A stretch of DNA of 64,000 bases from Physcomitrium patens (Eukaryota > Streptophyta > Bryopsida > Funariales > Funariaceae). Shown here one piece after another: positions 38,905 to 51,755 of this stretch. A program made the position numbers and the translations under genes. Under the pieces are notes generated by a model. The model was not told where the DNA came from, made no database searches, and saw nothing but the letters and a program-made list of their open reading frames with translations. Position 1 is the first letter of the stretch. Every line of letters starts with the position of its first letter. The stretch lies in NCBI RefSeq assembly GCF_000002425.4, contig NC_037253.1, positions 11,749,145 to 11,813,144 on the forward strand, given 5' to 3'.

Positions 38905-41200
38905 TTAGTTAAAAGCCATATATGAGTGGTTTTCTTTTCCTTCACTTAAGTTCAATTTGATTCCATTGTACTTAGATTAAAATTTAATATTAATTAATAT
39001 AGATAATTAAACCATAAATATAAAATTAATTAATTAATTAGTTCAAATAAAAAATAAATGATATAATAATCACAAATAATTCAATTAAGCACAATAAATC
39101 AAGTATATATTTTTTTATGATTTCTTAAATATTATAGTCTAATTAGTTAATTATCTTCAAAGTTTTACTTGATCAAGTTTAAACTCTAAAAACTATGAAT
39201 AAAAAATAAAATAAAATAAAATAAAATAAATTAGAATTAGTAATTAAAATTGAGTGAAGAATTTAAAATAATAAAAATAAAATTTGAAGATAAAAAGTAA
39301 AAGTTATAAATTAAGATTAAAAGTAAAAGGTAAAAATAAAAATATAAGATTTATTTTTTTCTTTTATCTTTTAAAGATTATGATTTGTGAAAAGATAAAA
39401 CTTTACCATGAATTATTGAAATAATAGAAAATTTCTTTAAAAATATTAAATAGTATTAATAAATGATAATAATACAAATAAAAACTAAAATATAAGATGA
39501 AGTTCTAAAAGAATGTGATTAGAGGATGATTAGAGAGGAAAAAAATAACATACCTTGAGTATGTCAAATTGTAGGCAGCCACCCTTGCCACTCAAAAATG
39601 CATTAAAAATTCCTTGAGATTCCAATGTATGTGAATTTTAGTGTGATCAAGGTTTACTCTAGCATACTTCTACCTTTCCAAATCTTATAGCAATCTGTTC
39701 TGAAATGCTTGAGATATGGTTTTTTCCAATTAGAGCCACTTGGGCTGCCTTGGCAGCAGATCTTTTTTACTTAAAAATTCACTAAAAATTGGTTAATGAT
39801 TCAAAGTCAATAAATCTAATTTTTTCATAAAACTAAACTTAGCATGCTTATTTTAAAAATAAGATTTGATGAAAAAACATAAATAAATAATAAGCTATGT
39901 TTTTTCAAAGTTAATTTTTCTAAACAACTAAGATAGCAGATCTATCCTCACTCTAAAAATATTATTTTTTTTTATAACTTGGAAGTTAGTGACTCAATTT
40001 TTTTTAATAATCTAGACTTTAAATTTCATTCACAATAGTAAGTCACATTAAATTTGAGTTAGAAGTCACCAAGTTACAAATTTTTGAAGTTGATGCTTCT
40101 ATGCTACCCAAGGCAATAGACCTCCTACCACTTGGAAATTCGCCAAAAATCCATCTAAGCTTCAAATTGCTTGTGGCTTACATTGTTGAATAGCTGGTAA
40201 TTAAAAAAAGATGAATTCTAAATATTAATAAAAAGCATACAAAATTGAGTGACTGAAAAAAATAAAACCAAGCTAGTGACAAGGTGGAAAAAAATTACTT
40301 CAATTAAAAGCCTAGAAACAATTTGGCAAGGCTTCACCTTACAAAATAGGGAAGAGAAAGAAGGAGCTTGGCCAAACAAGTCCTCTTAATCAGATGGGAG
40401 GAGGCCTAAAGGTGGTAGCTACATCTCCACCATCCAAATCAAAAAATCCTTAACCAAGATCAAAGGTCTACAATCACTCTAAGCCTAAATCCAATTTTAA
40501 GGCTAGAAACGCCTATAATTCAAAAACCAACACCTTTTTGGCAAAACTAATACCACCAATGTTTCTAAAACACATTTTTATCCTAAATTTGACTATTCTT
40601 GAGCCCAAAACCGAGTTCTAAATCATAAAAAATAATAAATTAGCTAATTTAATTGTAAATTTTAACTATAATTCTAATTTTAATCAGTCTATTTAGAGAT
40701 TAGCAAAGGTAATTGCCATCAAAGCCATCATGATCACCACTCTTCAATTTTAGCTCCCTTAAATACAAACTCTTAGCAAATCCAAGATCCAATTGCAATA
40801 TGGCTTAAATTAATACACTGTGATTTTTTCTTTTTTTCAATTTTCAACTCCAAGTAGTGATTAAAATTAAAAATTGAAAAATTAAAAAAAAGAAAATTTA
40901 CCACAAAAATTAAAAAGAAATTTTGGAAATTTACTTATAGTTAAAAATTAAAAAAAATAAATCATAAACCTTCTAAACTTACTATTTTTAGAATTTTAAA
41001 TAATTATTCAATCTAATAATTAGAAGTATCTACCTAATTAATAACTTTAAATATAAATAAAATCATAATTAACTAAAAAAATAATTTTGATCCATAAGTT
41101 AATCATATTAGCATTAAAATTAATAAAAATTTGTTAAAAATCAAAAAAATGATTATAACTAACCATTGGAGCTATTAATTGTGCTCATGCCATGTTCCAT
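38905..41200. repeat. Non-coding repeat X, copy 2
   Basis: Same order of blocks as 29565-31955. The module containing a gc(a)gcc..aaggcag.. word, an aaattcgccaaaaat-like word and an aagcttcaaa word is seen at about 39570, 39745 and 40105, so the repeat has internal reiteration. The acatctccacc block is at about 40420. No coding potential was seen. It lies inside family B integrase sequence. Confidence 0.55.
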
Positions 41201-42109
41201 AAGCTCTCAAGAGGCTATCCATGACTATAAAAAAGGTTTTGGTAACTTCAAAATGAACATTTGAAAATTAAAAGTAAGGATTGTGGGATTTAGGATTTAG
41301 GCTACAATTTATATACAATTTTTAGAGGATTTAGAGTTAGGGTTATGAAGTTATAGCCACTTGAAGTTAAGGTGTCTTTTTAATATATATTTTTGTTCAT
41401 TTGAGGATACAAGGAGTTTTATGATAGATTTTGGAGATCAAGAGATATAACCATAAAGATGATTTCAAGACAAATGTCTTTTGTAAAAGAATTTTTGTAT
41501 TTAAAATTTTTATAAAGGAGTCATAGGACATTAAAGATAGCACATGTAATTCAAAGGTAGTAAGTAAGTTGTTTTGTTGATAGTAATTGTTGGAGCCATA
41601 TCTTAAGTTTTTAGGCGAATTTTTAGCTCAAAATTTTCAAAAGTATGTATTATTTGATTAAAAAGCTATATATTAAAATTTTATGGTATTTAAATGCTTA
41701 GTTTGTGAGATATAAAGAAAATTGTACTTAGGTATATATAAGCAAGGATTTAGAATTATTGTTATGGTTTTGGCAATATCTGAAGATTCATAACAAATTT
41801 GTATACAAAATTTGTTGTAATAGTTGTTGAAAGTATATCAATACTTCATGCAAAATTTTGGTTTATTTGGACAATCTGATTATGAGATATGAGCTATTGA
41901 AGTTTGGAAAAAAATCACCTTAAGGATATATAAGGTTTTATAATATTTTTATCATATTTTGGATGATCATTGGTACTTAAGGCTTATGTATTCATGTAAT
42001 TGCCCTACAGAAATAACTTTATATATAAACTTGGTATTTTTTTATCTTAAAACTTAGTTGAATAATTAGTTACAACTAAAAGCCTAGTGCTTTCTTAAGG
42101 CAAATTCTT
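41201..42109. other. Unassigned AT-rich stretch beside repeat X
   Basis: About 900 bp without a reading frame or a recognised repeat. A short GGATTTAGGATTTAGG word lies at 41288-41305. It separates repeat X from family B integrase sequence and may belong to whatever brought repeat X here. Confidence 0.3.
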
Positions 42110-42572
42110 TCTACTCCAACACTATAATAAAATCCATAGAAATATTAGACTATGGTTATTTTGAAATAGATAATCGCTAAAAAAGTCCATAAAGTCAATG
42201 ACAAGGAGTTTTTGAATTTAAACAAACATCATATGACTATACAAAGTTTTTTATAGCCTTTTATATTTATAGTCACCTAAAATCTTTTAATATTAGCTCC
42301 AAAAACTTGTTATATCTAAAATGTCATGTTTTTGGAAAGTTATGACATACTTGAAGAATACGTAAACATGCTTCTTTTTTTACAACATATACGCGACCTT
42401 TAAAATAGAATAGGTTGTTCTTGAATTCAAACTTAGAAGTATCATGAGAATTAAAAAAAAATTGATGTCATGAATAAGAAGATCAAAGAATATACTTAAT
42501 TGGATTTGTTTGATATAAATTGAATCAATAGTCAATGTTGATTTTATTGCTTGAATATAAAAATGCTCTAGT

Positions 42573-44590
42573 GTCGTGATGTAAAATAGCTAATAGGTGA
42601 AAAGATGAAGAAAATATCATATTTTTGAAGATCCTATTTCAAATATATTATAACAAATTATCTTGGAAAAATAGATAATAGTCAAGGAATAAAAAAATTA
42701 AAGATGCTAATGTTGCTTTTTTGCAAAACAAGCTTCTACTCACTTTGTAGGACCACAAATAGAGCAAAATAAGGTAAATTAGAAAAATAAACAATACAAG
42801 CACTTTTCAAAAGGAGTCAAGAGTATATTGTGGCAAAAATTACCTTAGAAATCCAAGAGTTGATACTCAGAGAGGACCAGTTACCAACTAAGGTCGAAAT
42901 TAGACCCTGAGGTACAAAATCAAGCCTTGATGATAATTCCGAAGTTCTTTTGGAGATCAAAGAGTAGGATCTGAGAGCTGACTTAATAGAATTACTGTGA
43001 GAATTGATTTGGAGTAATTTGAGAGTGTATTGACTTTGTAAGAGCTTTGCAAAGTCAAAGTTTGTTTTGAGTGACTCTAAATTTGTGAAATAAAATGGGT
43101 GATACTTTTTGGAGAATTTTCTAAATTTAGAAATATATCTATAAGTGAAATTTTTTAGGTTTGTGGGTGTAGTTGTGTTTGATATTTACTATGAGTTTGA
43201 ATTTGATTAAATAGCTAGATTAAAAGACATGAAGGATTTGTGGATTATAGTCTTGAAATTTAGGATTTGGAGGACTAGTGAGGTTTTCTTAGATATCTAT
43301 CAATTTGCTAATTAGATTGAGGCAAAAATATTCATAGAAGTAGTCAAGTTGATTTCTAATAAGTTTATAAAATTTAGAAGCAAAGTAATGATTCAATCAA
43401 GAATAATTGGTTCTAGGGGATTGGCATCAAGGTCATAGAAGGAAGCCGACCAATATCTGAGCACATTTTTGAGGTTATCATCTATTTGGTAATTCCAATC
43501 ATTTTCAAATTTTTTTGTACTTATTTTTAATTTAATTGTTAAGGGATATGCAAAATTTGAGTTAAAATCAATAGTTCATTCATTATTTATTAAGATTTAA
43601 ATCTACTATAAGAATTATTTGGGATTAATTAGGATTTGGTTTAAGATTAGGATTAGGATTAGGATTTTGGATTGGTTTAAGATTTGGTTAGGATTAGGAT
43701 TAGTATTTTGAGTTGATTTAAGATTTGATTAGGATTAACATTAGGATTTTGGATTGATTTAAGGTTTGGTTTAGATTAGGATTTGGTTAGGATTTGTCTA
43801 GGATTTGACTAGGATTTGTTTAGGTTTTGATTAGGACTTATTTAGGATTTTTTTAGGATTTTTTTAAGATTTGGTTAGGATTTTTTTTGGGTTTGATTAG
43901 AATTTGATTAGGATTTGACTAGAGTTTGACTAAGATTTGTCTAAGATTTTATTAGGGCTTATTTAAAATTTGTCTAGGATTTTATTAGAATTTGTTTAGG
44001 ATAAGATTAAGATTTGACTAGAATTTGACTAGGATTTGACTAAGATATGATTAGGGCTTATTTAAGATTTGTCTAAGATTTGACTAGGATTTATTTAGAG
44101 TTTGATTAGGATTTATTTAGAACTTGATTAGGATTTGGTTAAGATTTGTTTAATATTTGATTAAGATTTGATTAGAATTTGACTAAGATTTGACTAGGAT
44201 TTATCTAAGGTTTGATTATGGCTTATTTAGAAGTTGACTAGGATTTGACAAAGATTTGATTAAATTTTGACTAGATTTTGATTAGAATTTAATTAAGGTT
44301 TTTATTTTAATATTTTATTAAAATTTCTATTTTAGTATATTTTTTTGATTTTCTATGTTATTTCTTTATAATTTTTTTAAAATATCTCTAAAAATTCTTT
44401 ATATTTCTTGTATTATTCCTTTTAAATTTTAATTGAATTTTATTGATATTTGATTATATTTTTTAATCTTCAATTATAATTTATTTAAGAATCTATGAGA
44501 GTTTTTAGGACTTGTTATTGCAATTTTTATTTTATCTTCTACAAATAGGTGTCCAATGCATTTTCAAGCCAAACACAATGTAATACAACA
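42573..44590 (+). mobile_element. Family-A-like LTR with telomere-like array, inside family B copy 2
   Basis: It starts TGTCGTGATG and ends TAATACAACA at 44590. It aligns with the plus LTR at about 16500-18390 and, inverted, with 14558-16073. It stands in the spacer between RNase H and the integrase zinc-binding region of family B, in the same orientation relative to family B as the LTR at 14558-16073 in copy 1, roughly 100 bp from the equivalent site. No partner LTR is evident nearby, so it may be a solo LTR. Confidence 0.65.
43620..44300 (+). repeat. Degenerate telomere-like array inside an LTR
   Basis: About 680 bp of AGGATTTGATTAGGATTTGACT-like units, starting with several GGATTAGGATTAGG words near 43640-43690. 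It corresponds in place to 17475-18120. The left part favours TTAGGATT and the right part AGGATTTGACT, so the array changes composition along its length. Confidence 0.85.
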
Positions 44591-45674
44591 TCAGCTTCAA
44601 GAAAATTGTTCTTTATTGATTAAAAGATGAAGCTCTTTTTTTTTTTATCTAAGATAAGAACATCTAAAAAGGATGTCTGATAAACATTGTTGTTTTTTAG
44701 ATTGATAAGTGATCTTGAAATCAAATCTTAATAAAAAAAAATTTTAATAGGTTGGCAACAATTCAAAATACATATCAATATGAAGTACTTGAGGTTCTTG
44801 TAATCTATCTAAATTTTAATTGGACTAAAAGCATTTTCTAGATAATGATGCCATTCTTGAAGCAAATCCATAATTGTAAGAAGCTCTTTGTTGTCGATCT
44901 TGAAGTTAATCTCAATTACTAAAAATTTCATAGAATAAAATGCTACTAGGTGGAACTTGTCATGTTCTCATATTTGTAACAAAACAATACCTATTGCAAA
45001 GTCTAATGCATTTGTTTTTATGAAGAATACCTTGAAAAAGTTGATGCGATACAAGATTAGTGCAAAAATATATGTTGCCTTCATAGCTTCAAAAGATGCT
45101 TCAACTTCATTGCTTTACTTAAGATTATCTTTACATATCAAGCATCTAAGAAGAGCCACAATTTTAAAAAATTTATTGATAAAAATCTTGTAATAATTTT
45201 AAAATTTTAAAAAATATTATACATCTCTAATTATTTTTGGTATCTTCTAATTCATGATAATCTAGTCATTTTTAGGATCCACCATAAGGCCATTGTTTGA
45301 AATGATGTATCATAAGAAGTCAACTTGAGTAGTGTAAAATACATACTTTTTCATCTTTGCATATAATCCTACATCTTTAAGTTTTTATAATACACGACAA
45401 ACGTAACATTCATGTTTTTTGAAGTTATAGAATAGATTAGAATGTTAAATTAATATCAAACAATAAAATCATTGAAAAACTTATAAAAAATTTTATTCAT
45501 GAAATGTTGAAAAGCAGTTGATACATTCATGAATTTAAAAGGCATAACATTATATTTAAAATGTCCATACTTAGTTTAGAAAGCAATTTTCAATACAAAA
45601 TAGATATAGCATATATAGCAAAAGATTATCCTTCTTTTGTCACATATATGAAAGCTCTAGCAGCTATTAATAAG

Positions 45675-45822
45675 GATTTGGATATACTAGACTTATATAT
45701 TTATATTTAACTAACAAAATTTTGGATCAAACTACAAAAAAAAATAATGATTTGGATATACTAGACTTATATATTTATATTTAACTAACAAAATTTTGGA
45801 TCAAACTATAAAAAAAATAATG
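45675..45822. repeat. Direct tandem duplication, 74-bp unit
   Basis: Two head-to-tail copies, 45675-45748 and 45749-45822, are almost identical over their length. This contrasts with the heavy divergence of the surrounding family B RT/protease sequence and points to a recent local duplication. Confidence 0.85.
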
Positions 45823-48051
45823 ATTGTAAGAAGTCTAATCTATCTCAAGATTATACTTTTTTAACCATAATAATCCAAAAATAATTGATTTGAAAAGAGA
45901 ACTTATTATATTAAATATTATTAAGCTATCATGATCTTTTATTGCTACATCTAAAAGAATAATTTTATGGCTTGTATTTCCAAAAGACAACAAATAACTA
46001 TGTATAACTTTAACATGTATAGGTTTGGTTTTCTTAACTAAAAATATATCTTATTTTTTGATAAAGTCTTTATCTATAAAATAGATTGAGATTTCTAAAT
46101 ATAATAAGGCTAAGACTTTGTGATTTTTTAGTCTTAAATAAACTTCCATTATAACACAAGGTGAAGGAACTAAAGAGAAAATAAAACATTTATTAGGTCT
46201 TATACAAGATTCCAATGACATGGTCCTTATTATAGTTGAAAAAACTTATTTTTTGATATATCATTTTCTTTAGCAATCATGTTCCTTACTTTGTAATTGC
46301 ATTGTTTTTTAGAACAATACTGAGTAGTGTGCTTGGATTCTCTATAATATAGATGCAAACCTTCTTAATAAAGACAATTCTTTTCTTGTTCAATAAGAAG
46401 TTTAAAATATACATTTTCAATTTGCATAAGCTTTGGTGTAGAAAAATAAGTGTTCAAAAACTTAGAAGACATTGCTATGGCTTAACTTGTACTTTTCTAA
46501 TCAAATTTTTATTCTTTATGTCTTTTAAAGAGTTGATTATTGCATACAATAGTTTTGGCAATAAATTATTTTAATGAATCTACTTTTAATATTATTAATA
46601 AAAAATATTTGATATTATCTTTTAATCCATATTAAAATTGATTAATAAGGGCTTTATCATTTCAATCTACATCACAAGCAAGATTTTAGAATTCACTAAC
46701 ATATGTGATAGTTGAATATGATCCTTATCATAGCAATATGAGCTTAATCTCTACTATCTTATTTGATTTTTTTTCTCAAAATATAGCTATAAATACTTCC
46801 AAGAATGAATTCAAATCATAGAATAGTCATAATCTTTTTTTATTAAAGATACAAATAAAAAAAAGAACACTTTTTGATAGAATTACACATATGAATCCAA
46901 CTTGAACAATTCTATCAAGATATAAAAAATGATGCAATCTTAAATAGAGCTTAATTTGTTGTAAAAATCTTCAAAATTTTGATCTTCTTCCATAAAACTT
47001 CTTAGGCATACTAATCCTTGCATTTCTTGTACTTATAGAAATAAGACTTCTTAAATTTGGTTGTGAAGTTGATTTACTCCCTTCCTTTAACTGCACAATT
47101 TTTTAACATAAACTCTAAACTTCTTCCATATGTATAGGAATAGTACCTTCATGATTTATGTTAAAAATACATGAGATTTCTACTCTTAGAGTATTGAGAA
47201 GATTGTAAAGATTTGCAATAGTTACAAATCTATTCTTACTTTTGCTAGGAGGAGCATCTATTAACTTTTCTTTTAAAGATAATTCAAATAAATTCAAAAA
47301 ATTGAATTAAAGAAAGATAATCCATAACTTCTAATATCAAATAAAAAATTCTATAAAGAGGAGATAATTTACTCTTTTTAAGAAAAAAAAGTTAGTGTTA
47401 GAAAATTAAATTATTTATTTAAAAGTAGATAGTTTATAACTTTCAAAATACAACAATAGAAGTGGAATAATCTACTCACTTCTAAAACAAGACACAAATA
47501 ATAAGTTAGAATTCTTGTCAAACTATCAAAGATATAAATCTTAAAAAAAAAAAAAAAAAAAAATCTCAATACACTATTATATTACTCAAAAAGACTAAAA
47601 AATCACTCAGAGATGGTAATATATTGAACTAGAATGGCTATTATCAAAGACAAAACGACTATTAAGTCTTAAAATAAGACTAAGAATTAGAAAGGTATTG
47701 ACAAGAGTGAAGAAGGCTTCATTCTTGCTTTCATATATACTATCTAATTAAGAACTCCATAACAATGTCCTATAGAAACTCTGATATACATTGATTTTGT
47801 GAGATATATGTCTTAATTTGTAAGGCAATTTTTTTATATATGTGTCATATAGTTAGCTTGTTCTATAAGCTACTAATATATGAGATATGTGGTTAACTTG
47901 TTGATTAAGTTTTTAACCTATCAATCAACTACAAACATATATAAAGTCAAAATTATATCTATAAAGCTTCTAGAAATCTTTTTCAAAAAAATATTATAAA
48001 ATTAATCTACATATACCTACTTCTATTTAATCATATAGATAATTATTGGAT

Positions 48052-48083
<32 letters not shown>

Positions 48084-48088
<5 letters not shown>

Positions 48089-51000
48089 GATACCAAGTAG
48101 TGGCTTTATATAGAAGTTATCTTAAAATAGGTTTAGATTTTTGAAGATAGCATCAATGATATTCTTATAATTTTTGTAGAACATTAATTAGATTTTTTTA
48201 CTAGTTTCTACATATGCTCATTGATATTATAGCCACATTAATGAATAATACAATCTACCTTGCCTCTTCTTTATTAAGAATTAAAGATCTTTTCTACTTC
48301 ATATTTAATATGATTATCTATTTTAGTGCAAGGTGGTGATGTTTTGATTCTTCTTGAAATAGTTGATTTTGAATAAGCTTCTAAAAGTAAAACATAAAAG
48401 ATTGGATGTACCTTCATAGATGTGGGTAGTTTTAACCAAAAAGCCACTAGATTGATTTTTTTCTGAATACAAAATGGTCCCAATCTTTGGTAGTCCAAAT
48501 TATTACAAGGCCAATTGGTCTTGATATTTTATTAATGAAGCCACATTTTATCTCCAACTTAAAAAGTAGGAAATTTATTTTTTAATTTGTTTAAATATTT
48601 TTTGAAAGAATCTTGAGTTACTAATAAATGAATCTTTAAAGTTATTTGGAATTATAATTGTTGTTTTGTAAGATCTTCAATTGCTAGATTTTCATCTTTT
48701 GATATATTTAACAAATCAAACTTCAAATATTAACCATAATTAGAATAAAATAGTATTTACTAAATTAAATCATAAAGATTATTATAATAAGAAAATTCTA
48801 TTAAAAATAAATATGAGGTCCAATCATCTTACTAAAAGTTAATAGTATATTACAAATACTGTTCCAAAATTTAATTGACTTATTCTATTTGACTATCTAT
48901 TTTAGGATTGAAGGTAGAAAAAATTTTGATATCTATTTTTAATATTTTAAAAAAAAGTTTTTAAAACTTTGATAAAAATTGAGGTCCTTAATCAAAAATG
49001 ATATCATTAGAAGGCCATGATATTAGTACATATTATCAAAAAAGAACTTTGTCATTTCTTCTTCAAAAGTTATGTTTTTATACAAAATAAAATGTATCAT
49101 TTTTGTAAGTCAATCTACAACAACACAGATAGCATCAAATGTAGCTTATGATGGCATATCAGTGATGAAATTCATTGATATTAAAGACCATGGTTACTTT
49201 GAGATTGGCAGTAGTTGTAGAAGTCTTTAAGAACAATATCAAAAATTCTTAGATTTTGAATAGATGTCACATAAGAGGAAAAAGTCCTTCACAATCTTTC
49301 ACATTTGAGGCCACTAAAAATCTAAAAAAATAAGCTCTAATATTTTGTTAAATCTAAATTATTTTATATTTAAAAAATCATTACAAGATTAAAAAATACA
49401 AAGTTGTATTGATCTTTTTGGAATAAAAAATCTTTAAAATATAAAAGATATTCCATGTTATTTAACTAATCATTATTAAGATATTATTTAATATTATAAA
49501 ATAATAAATTTTTAGATTATATTATCCAAATTTGTTTAAAAAATCTTAAATCATTAGGAATAATCATAGAAATAAAATATAGACACAAAAAAATTGGCTT
49601 CAAAAAAGTAGTATATTATTGATTTTATATTCGTTCTTTAGTCTTTGAAAGAAGATATGATTTTTTGGATAAAATAGCTAATAGTCCTTATTACTTTCTT
49701 GGTTGATATGTAATTACAAAATCAAAATAAGATTATGATATATTTTAATAAGTTTGGCAGTAATTCAAAATCTAAGCTAATATAAAATACTCTAAATTTT
49801 TGTGATCTGTATATATAGTCACAAGATGTGTAGCACCTTCCACGAAGAGATGTCATTCTTAGAAAGAGTCTACAATCACAAAAAGCTTTTTATAAAGCTC
49901 ATAATTGATCTCCATAGTTTAAAACTTTCTAGAATAGAATGCAACTAGGTGGAGTTTTTTATCTTTTTTTCATCTCTAATAATATAATATTTAATGTAAA
50001 GTTGGAAGCATCAATCTCTAAATAGAAGGCTTTCATAAAATTTGGATGCAATAAGATTAAAATTATAATAAAAGTTATCTACAAATCTTAAAAAGCTCTT
50101 TGTGCTTGAAATCTTTATTCCAATTTATCTTTGGATGTCAATTGAGCAAAAAGAGTAATGACTTAGAAATAATGCTTCATAAATATTTAATAGAAATTAG
50201 CAAATCAAAGGAACATTATACATTTTATAATATCTTTGGAGTTGCTTACTCTACTAATCTTGAACTTTCTTTGGATCCATCAATAAGCATTCATTGGATA
50301 TAATATATGCAAGAAATTCTACTTTTGGCTAATAGAATACATATTTCTTTAATTTGGCATACAATCCTATATCTTGTAACTTTTGCAAGACTAATCTTAT
50401 ATGATCTTTATGTTCTTCAAGAATCTTGGAGTAGATTAAGGTATCATCAAGATAGCATACAACAAACTTATTTAAGAATTCTCAAAAAATATCATTTATT
50501 AAATATTGAAATATGGCTGGAGTATTTGTCAATCCAAAAGACATGACATTATATTCAAAATATCCGTACCTTATCCAAAATATTGTCTCCTATTCATCTA
50601 CTTTTTTAATCTATACCAAATTATATAGTCTATAGAGATCTATTTTTATATAGATCTTAACTTGATTGAGTTGCTCCAAAAGCCTTTATATCAATGTTAA
50701 TAGATAACAATTCTTCACCATTATTTTCTTGAGGCGATAATAATTTAGATACATTTGTAAAAATTGATCTTTTCTCATTATACAAAATATTGATGCATCT
50801 ACTAGAAATTCGGAATATTAAATAAAATTCTTTATAAGTTTTTTGTAGATATAATCTTTTAATGCCAATAGTTTATTTTGTGATAGATTGTAGATTAAAA
50901 GAAATGGTAGTTGACCTATTTCTTTAAAATCAATGGTATAATTATATGGTCAATGCTTTGATAATATGTCAATATTTTTCTTTTCAAAAATATCTTAAAA

Positions 51001-51724
51001 TTTCTTACACTACTCTGACATAGCTACTAGCAAGCTTGCTTCTTCATAAGCTAAAATTCCATAAATAAAAAATGGAATTTTCTTTTTAGTTGTCTTCATA
51101 AAAGACATTGTTTTCAAAAACAAAGACTTTGTTGTTGATGAATTCTTGATAGGTTTTGCTCAAAGAAATTTTATAGAAAATTCAATCTTAAAACATCTAA
51201 ATTATAGATGGATTATATCTTTCTAATGACAAAAATCCTAGAATGATAAGATTAGACAAGTTTCTAATAATAATGAATATTATTTTGCTACTATGGCCCT
51301 CAAATGATATTTCTAACAATATGGTCTCATAAATAACATTGCTTGGAAATAAAGGTTGACTATCTATTACTTCTACATATATAAGTTTTGATTTTTGTAC
51401 TAAACGAATTTTATGAAGTTTAAGAAATACTTCATCTAAAAAAATAAGCAGTTTCACTTGAATCTAACAAGGCATTTGTTTGAAGTCTTTGTAGGCTAAG
51501 AAATAAAAGTATAATAAAACAACAAGCAAGTCGAGTAAAAAGATAGGAATCTTGATGAATTTGACATATTGCAATGTTTAGCCACACAATTCTTATTGTA
51601 ATTGGTCTTTTTTATTTTTGAATGGTTGCACTCCTAGTCCTAGTTACATATTGTTTCTTTAGACAATTTTCAAATATGTAGCCTTCTTTATCACAACACA
51701 AGCATAAGCCTTGTTCAAATTGAT

Positions 51725-51755
<31 letters not shown>

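Larger units (their letters stand above)
37812..48083 (-). mobile_element. Ty3/gypsy family B element (copy 2), interrupted
   Basis: On the minus strand: 5' LTR 48083-47503; gag about 47300-46250; protease about 46160-45950; RT about 45650-45150; RNase H about 45120-44850; integrase zinc-binding region about 42300-42110; integrase core (about 38600-38410) and C-terminal region to about 37830. It matches copy 1 at 10932-20275 in order and sequence. Two foreign blocks interrupt it: an LTR with a TTTAGG-like array (42573-44590) and the repeat X region (about 38606-42109). Old, AT-biased, with many breaks. Confidence 0.7.

Noticed and set aside
43620-44300. CRISPR-like regular array
   Set aside because: Units are short, irregular and degenerate, with no conserved repeat/unique spacer alternation, in a plant nuclear context.
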